From Kiritimatiellia bacterium (GTDB lineage: Bacteria > Verrucomicrobiota > Kiritimatiellia > RFP12 > UBA1067): a stretch of 12,640 nucleotides of DNA. The DNA is taken from the NCBI GenBank assembly GCA_017648225.1, contig JAGCJE010000113.1, forward strand, positions 1 to 12,640, in the 5' to 3' direction. The notes beneath the pieces were generated by a model. It was given only the letters and a program-made list of their open reading frames with translations. It was not told where the DNA came from and ran no database searches. Below, piece by piece: positions 6,296 through 12,640 of the stretch (position 1 is its first letter; each line of letters opens with the position of its first letter). The translations under genes were made by a program, and so were the position numbers.

Positions 6296-7786
6296 ATGAG
6301 GGTTGCGATCGTATATCCGCCGCTGAAGAGCGATAAGGGAGTCGCTCTTCTTACGCAGAACCGCCAGTTTCAGTGGTTCTCCCGTCCGACCTACATTTTC
6401 CCGGTCGTGCCCGCCACGGCGGCGACCATGCTGAAAAACGCGGGCCACGACGTTCTCTTCCTCGATGCGATCGCTTCCGAGATGTCGGTCGACGAATTCG
6501 AGCGGACGCTTATAGCGTTTGAGCCGGATCTCGTCGTCATGGAGACTAAAACTCCCGTCGTCAAACGCCATTGGAAGTGGGTCGCGAGGATGAAGGAGAT
6601 GCTTCCTTTCTTTCCGCGCACCGTTCTCGTCGGCGATCATGTGACGGCAATGCCCGAGGAGTCGATGGAAAACTGCCCGGTCGATTATATTCTTACCGGA
6701 GGCGACTGGGACTTTCTTCTCGAAACCCTCGTCAGATCGAATTTCGATCCGTCGCTTTTCGAAACGGGCGTATGGTATCGCGAGAACGGCGTCGCTAAAT
6801 CGACGGGGCCTTTCCGCCTCGATCACGATCTGAATTCGGCTCCGTGGATCGACCGCGATCTCGTGAACTGGAAGCTTTACGCCAGGAAGAACGGCAACTT
6901 CAAGCGCACGCCCGGAACATACATCATGTCCGGGCGCGACTGCTGGCATGCGAAGTGCACCTTCTGCAGTTGGACTACGCTCTATCCGACCTACAGGACG
7001 CGCGATCCGATCGATGTCGTCGACGAGATCGAAATGCTCGTTAAAAAGTACGGCGTTAAGGAGATCATGGACGATTCGGGGTCGTTCCCCGTCGGCGAGT
7101 GGCTTAAAACGTTCTGCGGCGAAATGATCCGCCGTAAACTTCACCGCAAGGTCCGCATCGACTGCAATATGCGCTTCGGGCGGCTTGAGTATGCCGATTA
7201 CCGCCTTATGCGCCGCGCGGGTTTCAGGCTCGTTCTTTTCGGAGTCGAGTCCGCGAACCAGTTGACTTTAGACAGGTTCGTGAAGGCTCTTAAAGTCGAT
7301 GACGTGGAGAAGGGGGCTAAGTGGGCTTCAAAGGCGGGGCTTGCCGTACATCTGACGTTCATGTTCGGTCACGCGTGGGAAGGACCGGCCGAGATCGCAA
7401 ACACGGTAGCTCTCGCTAGGAAACTTCTCGCCGACGGTCATGCGGCGACTTTGCAGTGTACTCTTACGATACCCTATCCCGGAACGCCGCTTTTCAGGGA
7501 ACTTAAAGAGACTGACGGTCTTACGACTCTCGATTGGGATGAATACGATCAGCGCACAGCAATCACGAAAACGCCGCACGCATCAGAAGACGATATTAAA
7601 ACCGCCATACGCGAGGTTTATCGGGGATTTCTTCAGCCCAGGGCGATATGGCATCTTTTCCGGCGCAATCTTTTCGACGTCTCGTTCTATTGGCGCGGAC
7701 TGAAATATCTTAAAGGTCATTTAACTGATTTTTCAAATAAAGAAAAAAACGGAGCTGAAAATGGGAATGTGGAACAGAACAGCTGA
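6296..7786 (+). CDS. Cobalamin-binding-type radical SAM protein
   Basis: The 496-residue protein has the two-domain layout of B12-binding radical SAM enzymes (class B methyltransferases and relatives). The N-terminal Rossmann-like domain (about 1-150) starts MRVAIVYPP and holds GDHVTAMPEE (from 113); I see no DxHxxG cobalamin-ligand motif. The radical SAM barrel (about 200-410) carries the cluster cysteines C216, C221 and C224 in GRDCWHAKCTFCSW. The spacing is CX4CX2C rather than the usual CX3CX2C. IPYPGTPLFRELKE near the end of the barrel is typical of the family. The C-terminal tail (about 440-496) is basic, then polar. The ATG at 6296 starts a proper Rossmann strand but has only a weak ribosome-binding site (TAGG immediately before). 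Its last 26 bases overlap the start of the ligase gene, so the two are probably coupled. The substrate is unknown; methylation, ring rearrangement or another radical reaction on a small acid are possibilities. Confidence 0.85.
   Translation: MRVAIVYPPLKSDKGVALLTQNRQFQWFSRPTYIFPVVPATAATMLKNAGHDVLFLDAIASEMSVDEFERTLIAFEPDLVVMETKTPVVKRHWKWVARMKEMLPFFPRTVLVGDHVTAMPEESMENCPVDYILTGGDWDFLLETLVRSNFDPSLFETGVWYRENGVAKSTGPFRLDHDLNSAPWIDRDLVNWKLYARKNGNFKRTPGTYIMSGRDCWHAKCTFCSWTTLYPTYRTRDPIDVVDEIEMLVKKYGVKEIMDDSGSFPVGEWLKTFCGEMIRRKLHRKVRIDCNMRFGRLEYADYRLMRRAGFRLVLFGVESANQLTLDRFVKALKVDDVEKGAKWASKAGLAVHLTFMFGHAWEGPAEIANTVALARKLLADGHAATLQCTLTIPYPGTPLFRELKETDGLTTLDWDEYDQRTAITKTPHASEDDIKTAIREVYRGFLQPRAIWHLFRRNLFDVSFYWRGLKYLKGHLTDFSNKEKNGAENGNVEQNS
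7751..7754 (+). promoter_or_regulatory. Shine-Dalgarno of the ligase gene inside the radical SAM gene
   Basis: GGAG ends 6 bases before the ATG at 7761, within the final codons of the preceding gene. This supports the 26-base overlap as real rather than a downstream start; the second ATG (7767) is less well placed. Confidence 0.6.
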
Positions 7787-9038
7787 AACGTTGTCCCGCG
7801 ATGAATTGGCCGCTTTGCAGCTGAAGGGTCTTCAGAAATCCCTTCGCAGAGTCTGGTGCAACGACTTTTACCGCGAGAGGCTCTCCGTAAAGGGTATATC
7901 GTCTCCTGAAGACGTCAAATCTCTGGACGATCTTTCGAAACTTCCGTTTTTCACCAAGGACGATTTCCGCGACGCGTATCCTCTTAAGATGAACTGCGTC
8001 GACCGCAGGGAACTTATGGAGTTTCATCAGTCCTCTGGCTCCACGGGTACGCCGGTCGTCATGGCGTACACCAAAAACGATTTGAACCAGTGGGCCGAGT
8101 GTATGGCGCGCTGCTATGCGATGGCGGGGCTTGAGAAGGGCGACGCGTTTCAGATTATGCCCACGTTTGGCCTTTTCAACGGCGGCTTCGGCTGTTATCA
8201 CGGCTGCCGCAAGGCTCATCTTTTCTGCGTGCCCGCTTCGAGCGGCAATACCGAGCGTCAGATCAAGCTGATGCGTGATTTTCACGTTAAAGGTTTCTGT
8301 TCTGTAGTCTCGTATGTGCCGCGTCTTATCGAAAAGCTCGATGCCGATCCGAACGGCGACTTCGACATTCCGTCGCTTAAGGTAGGCATATTCGGCTCCG
8401 AAACTTTCTCCGACGAGCTGCGCCGCAGAATCGAAAAGCGTCTTCACATCGAGTGTTTTGACATTTACGGCATGACCGAGACGGGCGGCATCGGCACGAC
8501 CGGACAGGACTGTATGGCCCATAACGGAATTCATGTCTGGGAAGATCAGTACATTACCGAAATTATCGATCCCGTCACTGGCGAAGTTCTTCCCGACGGC
8601 GAATACGGCGAAGTCGTGTTTACCTCTCTCAATCGCGAGGCTATGCCGATTATCCGCTATCGTACGCGCGATATTTCGCGCATCCTTTCCCGCGAGAAAT
8701 GCGCCTGCGGGCGCACCTCTCTTCGAATCGACAGGATTACGGGCCGCACCGACGATATGCTTATCGTCAAGGGCGTCAACTTCTATCCGCGTCAGGTCGA
8801 AGAGGCTCTTATGGAAATTCCCGGAGTAAAGGACGAGTTTCAGATCGTTCTCGAAGAGCATGACGGAATGACCGACGTCACCGTCAACGTCGAGGCCGAA
8901 GAGGGCGTGACGGGCCATATGGTCGCGAAACATCTTCGCGAGAAGCTAGGCTTTCTTCCGAAGGGCGACGTTTTCCCGGTCGGTTCTCTGCCGCGCTCGG
9001 AGGGTAAGGCCAAGCGCGTTGTCAGGAAGAATGTTTAA
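7761..9038 (+). CDS. PaaK-family AMP-forming acyl/aryl-CoA ligase (phenylacetate-CoA ligase-like)
   Basis: This family activates a carboxylic acid with ATP to an acyl-AMP and then forms the CoA thioester. The 425 residues match PaaK (about 430-440). Motifs seen are the phosphate-binding loop SSGSTGTP (91-98), the adenylate motif YGMTETGG (236-243), MPIIRYRTRD (295-304) with the hinge-region DRITGRTDDMLIVKG after it, and the C-terminal SEGKAKR (K416, the usual catalytic-Lys region). C251, H254, H258, C314 and C316 could bind a metal; this is inference. Phenylacetate is only one known substrate of the family, others being indoleacetate and further aryl or acyl acids, and no phenylacetate-degradation gene is near. 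The overlap with the radical SAM gene suggests its substrate may be that enzyme's product. A Tat phosphoesterase gene follows after 29 bases. Confidence 0.9.
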   Translation: MGMWNRTAETLSRDELAALQLKGLQKSLRRVWCNDFYRERLSVKGISSPEDVKSLDDLSKLPFFTKDDFRDAYPLKMNCVDRRELMEFHQSSGSTGTPVVMAYTKNDLNQWAECMARCYAMAGLEKGDAFQIMPTFGLFNGGFGCYHGCRKAHLFCVPASSGNTERQIKLMRDFHVKGFCSVVSYVPRLIEKLDADPNGDFDIPSLKVGIFGSETFSDELRRRIEKRLHIECFDIYGMTETGGIGTTGQDCMAHNGIHVWEDQYITEIIDPVTGEVLPDGEYGEVVFTSLNREAMPIIRYRTRDISRILSREKCACGRTSLRIDRITGRTDDMLIVKGVNFYPRQVEEALMEIPGVKDEFQIVLEEHDGMTDVTVNVEAEEGVTGHMVAKHLREKLGFLPKGDVFPVGSLPRSEGKAKRVVRKNV

Positions 9039-9067
9039 AGGTTTATTTTTCTTAAAAGGATTATGAT

Positions 9068-10405
9068 ATGGACCAGGTTGATCGGAGAGACTTTTTAAAA
9101 GGTTCCGTTTGTGCAGTTGCCGCAGCTACGGCGACAGTGACCGCTGTTGCGGAGAATTCTAAAACGGAGATTGACAACAGATCGAAACGGATCTCCACCG
9201 GTAAACTTATCGTTTCCGCTCCGATTTTGATGAACGCTGCCGAGACTTCGGTAGGCGTCACGTTCGAGGTCGCAGCGGATGCAAGCGGATGGGTCGAATA
9301 TTCGACTTCGCCCGATATGACAAACGCCGTTCGCGCTTTTTCTGGCTCCAACGGCCTTATGACCGTCGATGACAAACTTGCTCATATCCGTCTTACTGGT
9401 CTTAAGCGCGCCACAAGGTACTGGTATCGCATCGGAGCCGACAGGATTTATTACAAAGACGGTTACGGGATGAAAAATCTCGGGTTTGAAACAGATCCGA
9501 AAATCCGTTCGTTTTCAACCTTAGGGGCCGATCACAACGGATCGTTCTGCGTTATCAACGATACCCACGACCGTAAACCCGTTCTCGATCTTGTCCTTTC
9601 CAAGGTCGCCGAGCTTAAGCCTTCGGCGTTGATTTGGAACGGAGACGCGACGAATTCCACCGAGACAAAGGAGCATGGGATCGAGATATTCCTTCATACT
9701 CATAAAAACCATCCGGAGTATGCGGCCGAAACGCCTCTCATGTTCGTAAACGGAAACCATGATCTGCGCGGCAGATTCGCCCGCAGAATGAGCGATCTTT
9801 TAATGTTCCGGGATCCCGCTGAAAGATCTGGAGAATTTCACGATTTAGGCCGCAACTTCGTTCAGCGAATCGGCGATATCGCTCTCATCGGTCTTGATAC
9901 GGGCGAAGATAAGCTTGATACGAATCCGCTTTTTGCCGGTATCTACCAGATGAAGGCGTATCGCGAGAAGCAGACGCGCTGGCTCGCCGAGGCGATTGAA
10001 ACTCCTGCGGTTAAAACGGCCAAATTTAAAATCGCATTCTGTCACATTCCTCTTTTTGATTCACGCCCCGACGCTAATCCGGGAGATCTTGAACCTGCCG
10101 ATAAAGCCCCAGGATATCCTAAGGACTGGGCCGCATGGCAGCGCACATGCGCTAATCTTTGGGGTCCGTTGTTTGAAAAAGCGGGAGTACAGCTTGCGAT
10201 TACGGCCCATCAGCACCGTTTCCGTTATGATCCTCCGGCGACAGGCCGTTCATGGGGTCAGATCGTCGGCGGCGGTTGCGGTATGGATAAAGGCCGTTCA
10301 GATTATCCGACCGTTATCGAAGGGCGCGTTGAGGACGGAAAGCTTACGATCGTCGTTCATGATGTTCTTAAAAATAAGGTTGCCGGAAAATTTCAGTTCT
10401 CTTGA
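9068..10405 (+). CDS. Tat-exported calcineurin-like metallophosphoesterase
   Basis: The protein has 445 residues. A twin-arginine signal (RRDFLK at 6-11, then an Ala-rich hydrophobic stretch to about residue 29) predicts folded export to the periplasm. Residues about 35-145 form a beta-rich domain ending LTGLKRATRYWYRIG, like the fibronectin-type domain of purple acid phosphatases. The metal-binding motifs of the dinuclear phosphoesterase fold follow in order: D165 and H167 (NDTHD), D193 (NGDATN), N230 and H231 (GNHD), H326 (FCHIP), and H381 and H383 (AHQHRF, in place of the common GHxH). All expected ligands appear present, so it is probably active. The substrate (phosphomonoester, diester or nucleotide) is unknown. 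AAAAGGA at 9054-9060, 7 bases before ATG 9068, decides the start; an out-of-frame ATG at 9063 is ignored. It lies between the ligase and the rhamnosidase gene. Confidence 0.9.
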   Translation: MDQVDRRDFLKGSVCAVAAATATVTAVAENSKTEIDNRSKRISTGKLIVSAPILMNAAETSVGVTFEVAADASGWVEYSTSPDMTNAVRAFSGSNGLMTVDDKLAHIRLTGLKRATRYWYRIGADRIYYKDGYGMKNLGFETDPKIRSFSTLGADHNGSFCVINDTHDRKPVLDLVLSKVAELKPSALIWNGDATNSTETKEHGIEIFLHTHKNHPEYAAETPLMFVNGNHDLRGRFARRMSDLLMFRDPAERSGEFHDLGRNFVQRIGDIALIGLDTGEDKLDTNPLFAGIYQMKAYREKQTRWLAEAIETPAVKTAKFKIAFCHIPLFDSRPDANPGDLEPADKAPGYPKDWAAWQRTCANLWGPLFEKAGVQLAITAHQHRFRYDPPATGRSWGQIVGGGCGMDKGRSDYPTVIEGRVEDGKLTIVVHDVLKNKVAGKFQFS

Positions 10406-10424
10406 TTTTACGAAAGATTTTACG
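10404..10424 (+). repeat. 9-base direct repeat GATTTTACG before the rhamnosidase ATG
   Basis: Two perfect copies of GATTTTACG (10404-10412 and 10416-10424), separated by AAA, overlap the last bases of the phosphoesterase stop codon and end 2 bases before the ATG at 10427. The period is 12 bases. It may be a small slippage duplication or a tandem regulatory site in the mRNA leader; nothing else in the gap resembles a promoter. Confidence 0.55.
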
Positions 10425-10426
10425 CT

Positions 10427-12640
10427 ATGAAAAAACCTCTTTTAAATTTTCTTCTTTGTTCTGGCTTTGTAGGGTGTTCTCTTTCAGCCGTCGCGGCAGA
10501 AGGCGTATGGATTTCCGTTCCTGAAGCTCCCGTTTATGACGGTGTTGTTACGGTCAAGACCAGAGCCGCCGACGGTACGAGCTGGTTTACGCGTTCGTTC
10601 ACCAACGATAATGAAATCGTCTCCGCAAAGTGGACCGTTTCAGGTCTCGGAGTTTTTGAAGCGTATGTCAACGGCGTCCGAGTTGGCGAAGATTTTCTCA
10701 AGCCTGGTTACACGCATTACGCGAAGACGAAATATTCTTTCACGTACGATGTGACCGATCTTCTTAAAAAGGCTAAAGGCTCTGCGAATATTCTCGCGGC
10801 AGAAGTATCGGCGGGTTGGTGGCGCGATAAGATTGTAACGCGTCACTACAACAAGGGGTTTACCGGACGTAAGAGCGCGTTTATCGGTACTCTTGAACTT
10901 ACGTATAAGGATGGTCGTAAAGAGACGATAGGAACCGATACGGATTTATGGCGTTGCGGTATCGCGGGATCGGTCGTGCAGGCGTCGATTTTCGATGGCG
11001 AGACATACGATGCGCGCATTAAAAATCCCGTTCTCGGCGGGGGCTTGAATTCCGTTCCGGAATTGAACAAGGAGTTTAAGGGCGAACTTTTGCCTACGGT
11101 AGGAGCGGAGGTTACATTGCGCCGTGATCTCGCCATGACGAGAGGCCCTTATTCGCTCAAGAAGGGTAAGACGATTGTCGTCGACTTCGGTCAGAATTGC
11201 GCCGGCGTACCCGAGTTCGTGTTTCGCGCCAAGCGCGGAACCGTTCTTACCGCGCTTCCGGCCGAGATGCTGAACGACGCCGACAAGGGTAAGCGCGGCT
11301 GCGACGGGCCTAAGGGTTCCGTTTATCGTGCCAATCTGCGTCAGCCCCAAATTGGAATGTTCGTCAAATATACGTTCTCGGGCGAAGGAACAGAGGTCTA
11401 TATGCCGCGCTTTACGTTTTTCGGCTATCGTTACATTTCGCTTACTGCGACAGACGATGTCGAAATCGAGCGCATCACTTCAATACCTGTCACCTCCGTC
11501 ACTAAAGAGATGGAGATCGGAAAAGTTGAAACTGGCGTAAAAGACCTCAACCGTTTTATCGCCAACGTCTATTGGGGGCAGCTCTCCAACTATCTGAGCG
11601 TTCCTACCGATTGCCCTCAGCGCAACGAGCGTCTCGGTTGGACGGCCGATACTCAGGTTTTTTGCGAGGCCGGCTCGTTCAACGCCGATACGCGCCGATT
11701 CTTCCACAAGTATTCCCGCGATCTTCGCGACAGCCGCTGCCGTCAAGGCGGATATCCTTCCGTCGCGCCATTTGGTCAATACGGTAACGAGACGTTCAGT
11801 CTCGGTTGGGCTGATGCTGGCGTAATCGTTCCCTGGACAGTATGGAGACAGTTTGGCGACATCAAGATTCTTCAGGATAACTGGGATGCGATGTCTAAGT
11901 TTGTCCGTCGTCTCGACGCCATTAAATATGATGTCGACGGAAAGGGTAACTACATTTACGCCGACTGGCTTTCGTATGAGACGTTTGAGACATGCGGCAA
12001 TTCGTTCGGTAGCTGGAAAAACTGGAGTAAGCACCCCGACGCGTTGAACTATCGCCGTTACCTTGCCGCTTGCTATTGGCTCTACGATGCGAGACTTATG
12101 GTCGAAATGGCCAATGCTCTCGGAAAGACCGAAGATGCAGCGTGGTTCGCCGCGAGCGCCGATCGTGCGCTTAAACATATCCGAGAGAAATATCTCGAGG
12201 AGGACGGTCAGCTTCTTAAGCCCATGCGCCATCTGCAGACGGCCAACGTCTTTGCTCTTAAACACGGCATTACGGAGAGTGCGGCGCGCGAAGGCAGTAA
12301 GGAGTTGCTCCTGAAGTCCATCCGTGAGCACGGCGACTGTCTTCAGACGGGATTTTTGGGCACGAGCTTTATTATGGACGCACTTACGTCGTGCGGCGCA
12401 GTCGATGTCGCCTACACGCTGCTTCTTCAGCACAAGAATCCGAGCTGGCTTTATTCGGTCGACCAGGGCGCCACGACCGTCTGGGAGCGTTGGAACAGCT
12501 ACACTAAAAAGGATGGCTTCGGCCCAGTAGGCATGAACAGCTTCAATCATTACGCCTACGGAGCGGTTTTGGCCTGGATCTACCGTGAGGCGGCCGGCAT
12601 TGCGCCTGATTCGTCGGCGCCTGGCTTCAAGAAGATCGTA
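10427..12640 (+). CDS. Secreted alpha-L-rhamnosidase, GH78, 3'-truncated
   Basis: The frame is open to the last base of the window: 738 residues are seen, and the C-terminal domain is cut off just as it begins (APGFKKIV). The enzyme releases terminal alpha-L-rhamnose from plant and microbial glycans. A Sec signal peptide (about 1-24, cleavage after VAA) points to a periplasmic or secreted location; a lipobox reading at GFVGC is weaker. The N-terminal beta domain (about 50-200) contains FEAYVNGVRVG and LKPGYTHY. A second beta domain (about 225-360) has VVDFGQNCAGVPEF near residue 250. The (alpha/alpha)6 catalytic barrel follows. It carries DCPQRNERLGWTADTQ (395-410), where E401 matches the general acid of characterised GH78 enzymes, and VWER, where E687 matches the general base. 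One usual Asp is Asn (N400). The start has only a weak ribosome-binding site. It probably belongs to the same unit as the phosphoesterase gene, 21 bases upstream. Confidence 0.93.
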   Translation, partial: MKKPLLNFLLCSGFVGCSLSAVAAEGVWISVPEAPVYDGVVTVKTRAADGTSWFTRSFTNDNEIVSAKWTVSGLGVFEAYVNGVRVGEDFLKPGYTHYAKTKYSFTYDVTDLLKKAKGSANILAAEVSAGWWRDKIVTRHYNKGFTGRKSAFIGTLELTYKDGRKETIGTDTDLWRCGIAGSVVQASIFDGETYDARIKNPVLGGGLNSVPELNKEFKGELLPTVGAEVTLRRDLAMTRGPYSLKKGKTIVVDFGQNCAGVPEFVFRAKRGTVLTALPAEMLNDADKGKRGCDGPKGSVYRANLRQPQIGMFVKYTFSGEGTEVYMPRFTFFGYRYISLTATDDVEIERITSIPVTSVTKEMEIGKVETGVKDLNRFIANVYWGQLSNYLSVPTDCPQRNERLGWTADTQVFCEAGSFNADTRRFFHKYSRDLRDSRCRQGGYPSVAPFGQYGNETFSLGWADAGVIVPWTVWRQFGDIKILQDNWDAMSKFVRRLDAIKYDVDGKGNYIYADWLSYETFETCGNSFGSWKNWSKHPDALNYRRYLAACYWLYDARLMVEMANALGKTEDAAWFAASADRALKHIREKYLEEDGQLLKPMRHLQTANVFALKHGITESAAREGSKELLLKSIREHGDCLQTGFLGTSFIMDALTSCGAVDVAYTLLLQHKNPSWLYSVDQGATTVWERWNSYTKKDGFGPVGMNSFNHYAYGAVLAWIYREAAGIAPDSSAPGFKKIV

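Noticed and set aside
7710..8933. Reverse-strand open frame (407 codons) opposite the CoA ligase
   Set aside because: No recognisable motif, and it overlaps a gene with all PaaK signatures. Long antisense frames are common here because of codon bias.
10427..10501. Lipoprotein signal for the rhamnosidase (Cys at GFVGC)
   Set aside because: The residue three before the Cys is Phe and the hydrophobic stretch continues to a good Sec cleavage site (VAA), so a normal signal peptide fits better.
11480..12550. Reverse-strand open frame (356 codons) opposite the rhamnosidase
   Set aside because: It lies wholly inside the GH78 catalytic region, which is uninterrupted on the + strand and carries the catalytic residues.

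Overview
The window comes from a Gram-negative bacterium. An outer-membrane secretin-type protein, a DUF481 beta-barrel and a Tat-exported phosphoesterase are all encoded here. Together with a secreted GH78 rhamnosidase and the moderately high GC content, this mix suggests a glycan-degrading member of the PVC group (Kiritimatiellota, Lentisphaerota or Verrucomicrobiota), probably from a gut or sediment community. The phylum is an inference, because no rRNA or marker protein is present. All eight genes and gene fragments lie on the + strand, coding density is very high, and no gap exceeds about 55 bases.

Region 1 (1-3469) is a housekeeping operon: the 3' part of rsmE (16S rRNA m3U1498 methyltransferase), argF (ornithine carbamoyltransferase) and a prlC-like M3 oligopeptidase. 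The genes are 2 and 11 bases apart and the last two have clear Shine-Dalgarno sequences.

Region 2 (3470-6243) is a two-gene envelope unit. A secretin-domain protein is preceded by a promoter whose -10 box sits only 6 bases before the ATG, so the transcript is predicted to be leaderless. Eight bases after it comes a DUF481 outer-membrane barrel, whose ribosome-binding site overlaps the secretin stop codon. No other secretion or pilus gene is visible.

Region 3 (6244-6295) is a short spacer made of six degenerate 7-base repeats (TTAGNNN) that places stop codons in all six frames.

Region 4 (6296-12640) is a second co-directional unit. It contains a cobalamin-binding-type radical SAM enzyme with a CX4CX2C cluster motif, a PaaK-family acyl/aryl-CoA ligase overlapping it by 26 bases, a Tat-exported calcineurin-like phosphoesterase, and a large secreted alpha-L-rhamnosidase (GH78) that runs off the 3' end. 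The first two look like a translationally coupled biosynthetic or modification pair. The last two are extracytoplasmic hydrolases that could work on glycans or phosphorylated substrates in the periplasm. Whether all four form one pathway is not shown by the sequence.

The observations most worth a second look are the orphan secretin/DUF481 pair with its leaderless promoter, the radical SAM-ligase pair, and the heptad repeat spacer.
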